From positions 310,001 to 374,000 of the forward strand of contig LLEY01000023.1 in NCBI GenBank assembly GCA_001414485.1: DNA of 64,000 nt, read 5' to 3'. The notes beneath the pieces are model-generated. The model was not told the origin of the DNA. It did no database searches and worked only from the letters and a program-made list of their open reading frames with translations. Within the stretch, counting starts at the first letter, position 1; every line of letters begins with the position of its first letter. This DNA comes from Calycina herbarum. Taxonomy: Eukaryota; Ascomycota; Leotiomycetes; Helotiales; Pezizellaceae. Positions 44,388 through 56,712 of the stretch are shown one piece after another. Made by a program: the position numbers and the translations under genes.

Positions 44388-45453
44388 AAAAAAGAGCTAA
44401 GTAATCTTTTAAAGACTAGAGATAAGGCAAATACGAAGAGGAACGAGGAAAGTATAAAGAGAAGTATAGTAATTATAAAAAAGATTAAAAAAATAGAGAA
44501 GGCGGGTAAAACAACGTAGATAAGTAGAAAAGGCGAGAAGAGAGCTATAGAGTATATAGAGAGTTCTCTAGACTAACTTATTAGCTAGATAGATAGAATA
44601 AAGGTCTTTATAAGTATTTAAAAAGGAGTTATAATCGCGATTAAGATATATTATAATTCTAATATAACGCTGTCTACTAATCTATAGAAGAATAAAGTTA
44701 AGATTCTAAAGACCTTAAATTATACAACTAAGATAAATCCTCTTTACTTAGTCTTACTTTTTACTAGCTATTAATTATTAAGATTTTAAGCTCTAATATC
44801 TCGAGTTTATAACTAGAACTAGAATATAGTAGATAAGATCTTTTAAAATTCGTAGATATATAGAGAATATTTATATTATCTCGCGATACTATATATTAGA
44901 TATAGATTAATATTAATAGTAGTATAGAGTATATTTATTCTAAGAATATCTATTTTAATATTAAACCTAAGAATATACTTCTTAGCTAGAGTAACTAGAC
45001 AAAGATCTATAATTTTAGAATTTCTATTTAACCTACTCTTTAACCTATATACTATAGTAGAGGAATATCTACTTATTTACTACTAGAGTACTATAGAGGT
45101 ATATAAGAACGACCTAGTAATATCTAGGTCTATAGTATTATAAGCTAAATATAAAGAGGTTAATAGATAAGGTTATCTTATTATAAGAAGAATTAACTAA
45201 GAAAGAAAAGAGAAGAAGTCTATTCTACGTATAAGGAAAGAGGTTTTATACTTAGTTAGAACTCTTTATATCGAGGTCTCTTAGTAAGTATAAGTTATAA
45301 GAAGCTAGAGTCTCGTTATAGCTCTCGTTATAGCTCTCGTTATAGATTTATATATCCTTATCACCGAGGTGATTACCGAGGTAGTTTCTAAGGTTATCAC
45401 GTGAAGTTACGTAAGGTCACGTAAGGTTACGTTTTATATAAAGGTCGGTAGAC
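44388..45453. other. TA-rich sequence, with a possible reversed LTR fragment at its right end
   Basis: The minus strand of about 45270-45453 resembles the LTR at 44052 (ATCACCTCGG, ATCTATAACGAGAGCTATA), suggesting an inverted relative cut by the insertion at 45459. The rest is unrecognised. Confidence 0.4.
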
Positions 45454-45458
45454 CGAGT

Positions 45459-45743
45459 TATAATAGAACTATTAGGAATTAATCGGAATAATCGGAATTA
45501 GAATTACCGAGTCTACGTACTAAATAGAATACGATATAGATATTATTTTAGGATTTAGAATAGCTAGATAGCTTCTAGACTTACTATTATCCGAATCTCT
45601 TATAAATAGCTGTCTTCTCTCTATTAGGAAAAGACTAATTTAGTCTTTTCCTTCGTATTAGAGCCTAGTATTCGGATATGTTATTCTATCGAACGCACTT
45701 CTATATACCTCTTTTATAGTAGTATCCGTTTTATACTATTATA
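45459..45743 (+). repeat. Left LTR (285 bp) of the gag-only element
   Basis: Near-identical to 47909-48193; differences are mostly C/T and G/A. Confidence 0.92.
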
Positions 45744-47908
45744 TTAAAAGACTAAATTCGACTCCGCCGAGAACGGCCTGTTATAATATCTTACTCGAGT
45801 ATACTAGCGTACCTGCTTCGAATTCGATTCGGCTTAGATTCGGATTAGTATATTAATAACCTTAAATAGCTAGATAATTAGAGACTACCTAGATAGCTAG
45901 TAACACCGGGGTTTAGTATCTAAAATAGTCAGCTAGTAAAATCGTAGGCGGTTCCTACGTTAATAGAAGTAGACTACGCTAAGTACTTCTAAGACTTCTA
46001 ATAACCCTCTCTATATAGGGATTACTATATAAGATATAGACAGTCGACGATATACAGTTACTCGGAAGGCTCTCGAATCTACCTCTTAACCTCTCTCTTT
46101 TTCAAATCGATATACGATATATCGAATTCTAAAGCTCCGCTTAAGAGCGTTAAGCAACCTACTAGAGAAACCAGTAGGCCTCTATCCGAAAGGTCTACGA
46201 ATCGCACTCGTATACTAAAACCTAAGAGGTCTTAGAATAATAACAAAGTCAAAGACAAACGAGACTTCTCTAACGCGGACGAGATACGAGGTATAGTATA
46301 AAGCTTAGAAGAAAAACTTTAAGATAATAACGATCGGTTTATATAGTTAGAAAGGATAATAAGCAAACTCTAACTTGCCTCTATAAATCTACCTTGAATC
46401 GATCTAGAGCCTCTTTCGCCTCTAAGTACTACGCGAGACCCTTTTTACTTAAGAGATACTACTACCTCTAATACCTTCCCTCGACGGCAGACTACTCTCC
46501 TAGCCTTCGAAGGCACCTTAAATCCTCTCTAACCCGCTAAAAGCAAGATTATAAAAAGGATTAAACTCTTGAATAATAGTACCTTACCTACCTACTAATA
46601 ATAGAAGATATCAGTATACGATAGACTCCTAGTAAATGCTAATTATTATAATACTACACCGACTCGAAAGGCTCTTATATAGAGAATAACTACTAGACTC
46701 GCTAGGAACTATCTTAAGCTTAGATACGAGTCCGAGTTGATTTATATTACTTTCTACGATTATTAAGATATAATTAAACTTTTAGATTTATATTTCTTAA
46801 CTAGATATAAGACAGAGGATATACGGAACGTCTTCTAGGCTTTGTAGATAGATAACGCTAAAGGTGAAGAAACGTTTACTAACTTCAGAGGTCGCTTTTC
46901 AAGTATAGCTATACTCGGAGAGATACTAGAGTTAGAACGATTCTTCTATATATAAGAGAAGATTACTCTACAGCTACGAAACTCGGCTACTACACTTAAG
47001 AGACGTTAGAACTATAACTTCGTCGAAATAGTAGTAGATCTCCTAGCTCTAGATAAGGAAAGACGCTGAAACGCTAAGTTATATATAGCTAATACGACTA
47101 AGCTAGTTAGTATAACTACTTTAGTTAAAAAGACTATCTTTTAATCCTTATCTAGTATAACACCGGACCTTCTACTACTCGAACACGAATTCTTTTCTAC
47201 TATTTAAAGAGAAGATAAAACCAAGTTCTTATAAAGTACTCTAAATTAGTAGGAAAACGAGGTATTAGATAACATAGTTTATATAACTATATCTAAACCT
47301 AGATCGACGTCGTATCTATAACTGCCTCTTTGTTATTCTAGATCTAGGATAGTAAGACTTAATTATCAGTAATAAATAGTTAAAACATTTTAAAATACTT
47401 CTTAACTCTACTAGGAATTAACTTATTTAGCTAGCTGAAACTCTACTAACTCTCTACTTTAGTAAGAAGTTCTTACTTTCTTTTACCTTCTAGCCGGATT
47501 CTAGAAGTCTAATTTAAATCGGATACGAATCAGTTATAAATCAAAGAAGTACGCTATCTACTAAGGCGAAAGATAAGAATAAGTAATCTCTTAGCTAAGT
47601 TATTACTATCTTCTACGATATCGACTTCTGAATTCCGACTTTTTCGTCTTTAACTTCTATCTAAATCCTCTCTAGATAATCGAGGGATTAGACTATATAC
47701 TCTTTTAGCGAATACTTTACTTTAGTAGAAAATACCCGATATAGGTAATATCTACGAATAAGGCCGGCTACGACTCGTATCCTATCTTTCGCTAAACACC
47801 TCGCTTAATAAACCGTATTCTAAATAATATATACGATAATCCTTCTACTACCGATACCGCACCGATAATACGAAGACTCGAGGACGAGTCTTTTTTAAGA
47901 AGAGAGAA

Positions 47909-48193
47909 TATAATAGAACTATTAGAAATTAATTAGAATAATCGGAATTGGAATTACCGAGTCTACGTACTAAATAGAATACGATATAGATATTATTTTA
48001 GGATTTAGAATAGCTAGATAGCTTCCGGACTTACTATTATCCGAACCTCTTATAAATAGCTGCCTTCTCTCTATCGGGAAAAGACTAATTTAGTCTTTTC
48101 CTTCGTATTAGAGCCTAGTATTCGGATATATCATTCTATCGAACGTACTTCTATATACCTCTTTTATAGTAGTATTCGTTTCGTACTATTATA
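47909..48193 (+). repeat. Right LTR (285 bp) of the gag-only element
   Basis: Pairs with 45459-45743. Followed by the CGAGT duplication. Confidence 0.92.
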
Positions 48194-48492
48194 CGAGTAT
48201 TCTTCGGGTATAAACCGTTATATATAAGCTCGTTATAATATTTATTCTCGGTATATATTCTCTACTATCTCTAGGAAAGTAGAAGGTCGCTAATATTTAT
48301 CTAAGAATAGATAATAGTATTAAGATAGAGAAATAGCTAGATAAGATTAAAAGATATAAGAAGAAGCTACTAGACAACTCTCTACTTCTAAAAATACTTT
48401 CTATAGAATAAAGAAAACGAATTATATCTTTAGAACTAGTTAAGAGCTTATATAAACTATTATAAGTTATTATAGTAAACTAAGAGTCTATA

Positions 48493-50209
48493 ACGTAGTT
48501 TATTAAAACCTCGGTTATATTAGAACTCTGATTAATTTTCCTGAAATCCTACTCTCTAACTTTAATACGCGTTTTTTTAACTTTCTACTATATCTATTAT
48601 TACTAAAGAATCAAAAGTTATTCTAGCTATTAAAGTAATTCGAATATCTAAAAAGCTATAAAGATCTATAGAATACCTTATTCTATACTTAATAATAGAA
48701 TAAACAGCTACCTTCCTCTAGCTAACCGTTGACTAGTAAACCTTAAATTATCTAAGATAGAAGAAGAAGTAATTATTTAAAATATACTTAATATAGATTC
48801 TAAAGAGTTTACACCTTAGCTAGCTAGTGTAGAAGATATAGCTAATTTTATCTTTAAGTTATAAAGAGAAAAACACGTTAGTAAGCTCTAGGCTTATTAA
48901 TTTATATAACGATAACCAGGGTTAAAGACGCGTTTTAATCACGTTTACAACTTCTAAAGAGCCTTATACGAAGATCCCAACCTAATTAGTATATAGTTCC
49001 GACTTATATAAAATATAAGAGTGAAATACAGTGTTTTAGATTACGATTTCTATAACTTCGACGAAACAGGCTTTATAATAGGTATAATTTACTCTATAAT
49101 AGTTATTATACGTATAGATTAACGTAGTAGAGGTAAGGTAGTTTAGCTAGGTAATTAGGAATAGACTATAGTAATTACTTATATTAATAGCGAGGGTTAG
49201 GATATCTCTCTATTTTTAGTCGTCTAAGAGAAGAATTATCTTATAAATTAGTATATAGACAGTAGCCTCCTATATAACTAGGTTATTAAACCGATAAGTA
49301 ATAGATAGACAAATAATAAGATAGGTCTAGAATAGCTAAAATACTTTAATAAGTATACTACTGCTTAAGTAAAGAGTCTATATCGAATACTAGTGTTAGA
49401 TAGGTATAAGAGCTACGAATCGGCCGAATTCTAAGAGTACTATAAGGTATATAATATTATAACTCTTAGACTACCTCTCTATTCGTTCTATCTAACCTAG
49501 CCACTTGATATTAGGTGTTTTAGTATATTAAAACGAGTGTATAGTCGATAGATTAAGACGTTTATTAAAGCTTATATTAACTATATTACTGTCGGTATAT
49601 ATATAAGTAGTTAGTACTTCTACTTACCTTTTACACTTCTACGTATCTTCCTCGCTTAATAAGGAAGGCAGGTATTTAAGAACCGAGTATAGACTTCTTT
49701 CTTACTCGGTATATATCAACGATAGTTATAAGAATATACACTCTTTTTATATCAAGCTATCGACTACTAAGTCGAACTATTAATTACTAAGGTAGAGTTC
49801 TTTCTAGCCTTTATAGCAGTATATAGGGAATCTATAATAGTCTAGAACACTTAGGCTAGATTCCGTAGAGCTAAAAAGGCTCGTGTCTATAAAGGGGGTG
49901 CACTTATTATAGAGGATATATAGGATATTATAGCTTAGAAAGACGTAGATAAGCAGGTATAACGCGATATACGTATAGCGAGAGGTAGTTATAAGAAGAG
50001 GTAACCGTCTAGATAATACTATAGAACCTGTAGAAAAGCTAGTTATAACGTACGAACTTATTAAAAAGCTGTAGATATATCTAGTATATTAGACTCTGAT
50101 TATAAAGAGTTAATTTAATATATTATAGTTAAGTTATTTAAGTTCAAAGTTATATACTAAGGAAAATTAATCAGGGTTCTAATATAACCGGGGTCTTAAT
50201 AAACTACGT
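48493..50209 (+). mobile_element. Pogo/Fot1-type DNA transposon, copy B, RIP-degraded, with internal deletion
   Basis: 1717 bp with the same ~50-bp inverted ends as copy A and TA at both sides (48491-48492, 50210-50211). In the plus direction the sequence YDFYNFDETGF at about 49035-49070 matches the first catalytic Asp region of DDE_1 transposases, followed by a GKVVQLGNREWTIVI-like block. Relative to copy A it lacks about 340 bp of the C-terminal coding region (junction near 49862) and carries a 193-bp solo LTR at 49590-49782. Dead. Confidence 0.88.
49590..49782. repeat. Solo LTR (193 bp) inserted in pogo copy B
   Basis: Absent from copy A at the matching site. It starts TGTCGGTATATATA, ends GAACTATTA, and is bracketed by ATTAC (49585-49589 and 49783-49787). 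It belongs to a different LTR family from the others here. Confidence 0.75.
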
Positions 50210-50211
50210 TA

Positions 50212-50642
50212 TTATTTTTTAATAAAATATATATAAGTTTTAGAACTCTAATATATTTCTCTCGGACTTTTTATTAAGGTTATAGCTAATTTCTTATAAT
50301 ATTCTATTAAACTTACGAATTAACTAACTACGACTATACTTCGCGGATTCGCTTAATACTCTCGAAGCTCTTATAAGCTGTCGTAGGCTCTAAGTTCTTA
50401 AAATTCTTAGATTTTTAAACACGGTCTATAAGTCAAAGCTACGAGCTTTGAATAGACTTTAAGTTAGAGAGATATAGTTTTATAAAGATTTGTATTATAT
50501 TTCTAATTTAACTACGGTTAAGTTATTCACTTATACTAGGTCGGTTATATAAACTATAAAGCTAAGAAACTATATAGTAAGAGTTATATTACTATTAAAG
50601 ACTAACTATATATCTCTAATATTACTTATAGATATAACTTAA
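50212..50642. other. TA-rich RIP-degraded sequence
   Basis: Nothing recognised. It ends at the LINE target duplication. Confidence 0.5.
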
Positions 50643-53600
50643 AATAGAGAGGTATATTTATTTATTTATTTATTTCTATTTAACGTTAAGCGGAGAATAG
50701 CTCGCGTAGGCTAAATTCTAAAAGTGTCTCAAAAGAGGGCAAATAACGCTAGGGGGGTGCTCTAGGCTATAGAGATAGTTTAAAGAGAAGCTCTACTTTC
50801 GAAACAGCTCTTGTTCTTAATTAGTTTATAGAATCAAGAAAAGACAAAGGAGATATATAAGTAAAGAGAAAAGAAAGGAAAATAGAGTTAAGCTATCTCG
50901 AAGAATAGATTTTCGTAAAGAACTTAGTTTTAGTATAGATCTTACTAAAGAGTTCCTCGTAGCTAGGTCTGAAAAGAAGTTACAGGTTTCTCTCTACCTT
51001 AGCTAATAGTCTTAGGTCTTTGTTATTTGCTAGCCTATAGTAGAGTAGGTGGAATTGTGTTTTCGCTCTTTTATACTTGTAATTCCCTGATTCTAGTAAC
51101 GTATTAAGGTAGAAGAAGCGGAGGTGATATACTATAAAGTCTCTGTATCTAGTTCGAGCTGTAATTAGCCGAGCTAGGACCTCTCTTAGTAGCTAGAGAG
51201 TCTTAGGTTTTGAAAGCTAGGAAGTAAGTCCTAGGTTTTTATAAGTATCTAGGAGCGTTATCTACTAGAGCTGATTTACGAGCCTGATCCCTGTCTCTTT
51301 AACCTCTCTCTTAAGTATAGTAGTATAGAGTAGAGAGGAACTAGAAGAGAGTGTTCGAGCCGCTTTTCCTATAGCTTTGTTAGCTATTTTATTACTATAG
51401 ATTCCTATATAACTAGGGCACTACCTTGTCTAAATCTTCTCTAGGTATAGCTAAGTAAAGCTATATACCTTATTAAAGGTCTCTTACGACGTGCTATAAG
51501 ACTAGTAGGTTAGTTATAGTATAGCTTCGAGGTTATCGAAGCAAATCTAGTACTTCGTAGCCGAGGCCTAGAAAGAGGAGTCTAGGGCTAGTTCTAGACT
51601 ATATAAGACAGCTTTAGCTTCTACGTTATATATCTCTAATGTTTTACCGAAGGGGAAGAGCCTTGTGTTTAGAACAACCCCTCCTCTTATAAGACATACA
51701 CTGCTACTAGTACTTTTGTTATCTAAGCGAGAGCCGTCGGTAAATATAACCAGGTCTATAGACGAGATAGAGGTAAGGAATTCAAGGAATTCAGCTTTGT
51801 AGAAGTTCTTATTACTACTAGGGCTTAGACCTACTACCTCGAGAAGACAGGCCTACCGGTTAAACCCTCTATTCTATAAGAGGTCTTATATTAGGTCGAT
51901 TTCTTCTAAGAGAGAGAGAAGTTTAAAAGAGTAGTAAATAAGCCTAGCTTTTAAGTAAGAGTTATTTATACATCGTTTAAGCAGGTGAGCTAAGTTAAGT
52001 CAGCGAGTTCTAGCCTTAAATACTCTACTTTTTACTATAAGAGCGATTTCAATAGCTAAGAGGCTAGATTCTATAAGGAGTGCCAAGGTAGGGGTAGTCT
52101 TATAGACTAGGAGGATAATCCTAGCACACTTTAATACTACTCTATCTAAGAGAGTTAGGTAGCGGCTGATCTAGTTATTTACAAAGCCTACTTAGCTTGT
52201 TTCCTCTCTTATTTAACTAAGGTACTAGGTCTTATATCTAAAGTAGACGATTAAGAGGATAGAAGCAGTAGTAACTTACTTAAGCAGATAAGGAGGTAAG
52301 CCTCTTATTGTATTTATTATTCCTTTAAGAGTATTAGCTATAAGTATAGCCTTACTTGTTATTCTTTTAACGTAGCTATAGAATATAAGGCAGAGGTTAA
52401 AGAAGATACTAAGCTACCTAAGCTCTTACGTAGGTTCTATTATCTTCTCTTCAACTATAATAGAGAGAGAGGGCCAGATACCTCTCTCTTTTTGCTTCCT
52501 TTTATAGGAGAAGTATATAAGTTCTAACTTCTTAGCGTCAAAAGTAATACCCTCGTCTATACCCTACTCTAGGGTACTAGCTACCTGCTCTATAAGGGCC
52601 TTAATATTCCCTGCCTTTAAGAGCCTAAAAGTAAGTAATCTAATGTCGTCTACGTAACCGAATCTCTATAATACTAGAAGAGAGCTAACCTCTAAGCTAA
52701 AGAGGAGCTAGATATAAAGTATAAAGAGAATAGACGAGATAGGCGAGCCTTAAGAAAGCCTGTATTAAAGCGGGGTAGAAGCTCCTATTTCCTTGTCTAG
52801 TTTTACTTTTACTAGTCTATTAGTTAAGAAAGAGGTAGCTTATTTAATAAAGTAATCCAGCTAACCTTGCTCTCTTAGCCTTTTAATTAAGTAACTAGGA
52901 AGTACTATGTTAAAGGCCTCTTTAATATCAAGTATAAGAAGAGAGGCTTTCTGTTTATCTATAAGAGCTAACTTAATATCGAAGGTAAGACAGGTAGTAA
53001 GGTCTATAACAGCTCTTAAGAGGAGAGCCCTGAACTGGTTTTGCTCTAGGACAGAGTACTTAATAGCTATCTAAGAGGCTCTCTTTGTAAGAAGCCTTTC
53101 AAGCCTCTTTCTAAGGACTAAGAGTAAGGTAATTAGACGATATACTTAAGAGGACGACTTATCTTTCTTATTAGGCTTTGAGATAATAGCGACGATAGTA
53201 GTACGAAAGATCTTTAGGTAGAAACCTACCTCTATATAGCCTTTGAATAAGGAGAGGATAAGATATAAGATCTATAGCTAAGCTGCTTTAAGGACTCCTG
53301 TTACTAGCTCGTCTTCTCCTGGCATAGTAGAAGCTTTCCTAAGGATCGATTCCTCGACCTCGCGTAGTATAAGGACTGCCTAGAGAAGAGACTAAGTAGA
53401 GGTAGTTAGAGTATTAAATAGAATATCCCCGACTTCGGCCTTGTTTATAAGTAGCTCTTATACTAGGATCTTCTACTTTTCTTAGGTAGAGAAGCCTAGT
53501 TAGCCTACCGAGTCTCTTAGAGAGAGAGACTTATAGATTCTAGTGCTCTAGTGCTACTTATAAATTTTAAATACATCTTTGCTCTTCGTAGCTTTGTTAA

Positions 53601-56273
53601 CTAGAGTACGGAAGTGTTCTCTCTTTACCTTCCAGATTTCCTATCTTAGACTCTTATAAAGAGTCTTTAAGGCTCGTACGCTCGCGTTAAGCCTTTATAC
53701 CTGCCTTGCCACGGTAGCCGCTGTCTAGTACTCCTTATTCTACTAGAGGTGTCTAAACCCGTATCTAAGCCCTCGCTTAGCGCTGCTAAGATATACGCTA
53801 TATACGCTCTTAGTAATAAATCCTGCTAAGGCCTCTAGCAAGTCCGAGTCTAGTTACTTTATAAGTTTATAAAGCTATTAAGTTTCAAGCTTTCCTTAAA
53901 GAGTTGTCTTAAAGGTTTTAACGTTAAGAGAGCTAAGCTTAAGAGAGAGGTCCTTTATAGTTAAGTTTCCTATATATAGAAGTCGAGTAAGAAGTAGGAA
54001 GTGGTCAGAGCTATACTCAAATATAAGGTCAACCTTAGTAACAGCCTCTCTCTAGTAGAGGTTATTAGAGTAGAAGGCTAGGTCGAGGGTGTTACCGAGG
54101 TTATAAGTTCGCGTACTAGGAGAGGTAGAGAGCTATAGCCCTCTGTCCTCTATCTAGTTGATAAGCAGGGAGGACTGTGTGCTTTCCTACTCTAGAAAGT
54201 CCGGCTGCCAGAGTTAGCTCTTTAGGTTAAAGTCGCTAGCTATTAGAGTATTAGTTATAAGAATATATACTAAGCTAAGAACATAGTTAACAGCCTCTCC
54301 TGCTCTCTTAGTACCTAGAGGGGCGTTATATACGTTAAGTATATAAAGTAGAGGGCTTTAAGAGGAAGTGATCTCGATATAAACAAGGTCTCGGCATTTA
54401 AGCGAGGGTATAGTCGGTGATTATTAACTTAAGAGAATCCTCGCTCTCTTTTATATAAAAGAACTCTAGAAGAGTTAACGTTCTAGTTATATATAGGTGT
54501 AAAGTAGGCATAGTTTAAGTATTGTCTTATAATTTAATAGTTAATCTCTTTCTAGTAGATATATAGTTCTTAAATAAGAACTATATCTATTTATCTAGAG
54601 TAGACTAGTTAGAGTACTAGCTCTTAGTACTTACTAGACTTATATATATTAATTTATAAGACTTAAAGGCAGTATTACTTAAAAGGTCCTCGTCTACTTA
54701 TAAAGGAGAGAGGTAAGGGTCTAGGCTCCTTAGTTAAGAAGAGAGGTTCGAAAGCGGGGAAGAGGCGCTCGTAGAGGCCTCTTTGCTTAGTTATAGTAAG
54801 TTCAAGAGAAGAGTAGGAGTAGTAGAGCAGCTTATTTTAGTATCTGCGTTGCTATAGAGCGAGTCTTCCTCTTTTCTTAGGCGAATCTCGTTATATACTT
54901 ATTATATAGATCTCTTATTCTCTATTAAAAGCGGGGGTCTAGAGGCTTTTAGCCGGAGTTAGTATATAAGGTTGTCTAAGGCGTAAGAGTTGTTATAGTA
55001 TAGGTATTTTAATTTATATTAAGAGTGCTTTATATACCTTAGGTAGAAGGCTTCTAAGTGTTTTATACTACTATATATGCGGTATTATTGATTTTTACCG
55101 TAGTTCCGTAAGTTATACCACTTCTAGTACTTTGAGTACTAAATTATAGTAGAGACTTTAAGGAGACGCTTAAGGAAGGCTCTGCTGCTTAGGAGTGACG
55201 TTATATCTAGGATAGCGGAAGGACCTCTTACGTCCTCTTCCTTAAAGAAGGCGATCTAGGTAGTGTAAAATAGCTCGTTTAAGAGAGAGCTAGCGGCTAT
55301 GTTGACTTTTGTAGGTGCTATTCTAATTCGTTCCTTTATTACTATAGCTACTACTTCGGCTATAGTAGAGATAAGAGTTAAAAGAATCGCTCTTTCTTCG
55401 CTAATCTAGACAGTTTCTACACTTCGAGGTATACCTGTTATATAGTATACTACCTAGTCTTATAAGACCTCTATTTTAGCTATAGTAAATAGGGTTTGAA
55501 TATAGGCCCTCTTTGTTATTAAAAGAGTATCTAGAGCTTCTTTGTCTTTAGAGACAATGGCGAAACCAGATTTAACCGAGAGTACTTCTTATACTAGCTC
55601 TTTATAGCCTATTTTTAGGTTATAAAGTGTAAGAAAGATAGCTTAGGCGGAGTGGTTCCTGTTAGAAGAGTCTTAGAGAAGTCGGATAAAGACTCTAAGG
55701 TTAGATTTAGCTAGTATTCTCTTATTCTTCTGTAGCTTAAAGGCGGCGGAAGAGAGAGATAATATAGTTATTATTATTATTATTATTATACTTATAGCTT
55801 TGGCTTTGTTTTTAGACGCTAAGGTATTCCTTATAGTCTATATATATAAAATTTTCCTTACAGGGCCTAGAAGGGAGGAGGGAGTCAACGAGGGCGTAGA
55901 AGCGTCTCTATACTCTAAGTAAGTGTTAAGAGCTAAAGGAAGTAGAGGTAAGGTCTCTTTAGTAAATACCTAGTAGAAAGAAAGGCTAAGGTCGGCTACT
56001 TAAGTATAAAAGGCTTAGAGAAAGAGTAAGAGTTCTAGAGAGGCGCTATCGAGAGTAGTGCTAAGGTAGTAGTCTATAGCTTCTCTAATCTCTCTAAAGA
56101 AGGTTTAGGCTATAGCTCTACGTTCGAGAGCTTTAGTAGTCTTAGAGACGAAGTGTTATTAGATATTTAGAATAGAGAGAATCGAGCGAACTCTCTCTCT
56201 CCTTATACCCCTTCCTAGAGGCGTAGGCGAGGACGGAGGCTCTTCTAAGAGAGACTCTATAGAAGGAATTTAG

Positions 56274-56712
56274 TATTACGAATCACGTGTAAACATGTGA
56301 CGAGTGAAGACCAGGCGGCGCTTTAATAGGTTAAGCACTATTAGGAACTCTTATAAATAAAAAGAGGGATCCTTAGACTAGCTAAGCGATCTATGGATTT
56401 CTTTTAGTAAGAAGCATCACGTGACCTAGTCGCCTGAGTCGCTTAAGTCGCCTGTCGACTAAAGCGATTAGAGCGAGCGACTAGAGCGATTAGAACAGGA
56501 GACTATAGTTCTATATAAGACTAGCACGTCTGCTATTAGATAGGAGCTTCGTACTTAACTTTAGTTATTAATCTTATTATCTTATTTAATATCTTTGATA
56601 TAAGTAATAAGTTTACTTCTAAGTAAACAACCTAGTATATCTATACTTCTTACCTATATACTAACCTTCGAGACTTAGTCATCTTTGTTTAGTTCGTTTA
56701 AGTTTTATTATA
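56274..56712 (+). repeat. Left LTR (439 bp) of the Gypsy chromovirus
   Basis: Starts TATTACGAATCACGTG and ends GTTTTATTATA (…CGTTACA in the right copy). CACGTG sites at 56284-56289 and 56418-56423. Confidence 0.93.

Larger units (their letters stand above)
45459..48193 (+). mobile_element. Gag-only (non-autonomous) LTR retrotransposon
   Basis: 2735 bp with two 285-bp LTRs and a CGAGT duplication at 45454-45458 and 48194-48198. The LTRs end TATAATAG...CTATTATA (TGTAATAG...CTATTACA before RIP). The interior (45744-47908, 2165 bp) holds one degenerate frame. It looks like a gag protein: NADEIRGIV, AFEGTLNPL, FRGRFSSIAILGEI, FFYI*EKIT, NFVEIVVDLLALDKERR. There is no reverse transcriptase, integrase or protease. 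A purine tract (AAGAAGAGAGAA) precedes the right LTR. It would need an autonomous partner. Confidence 0.85.
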
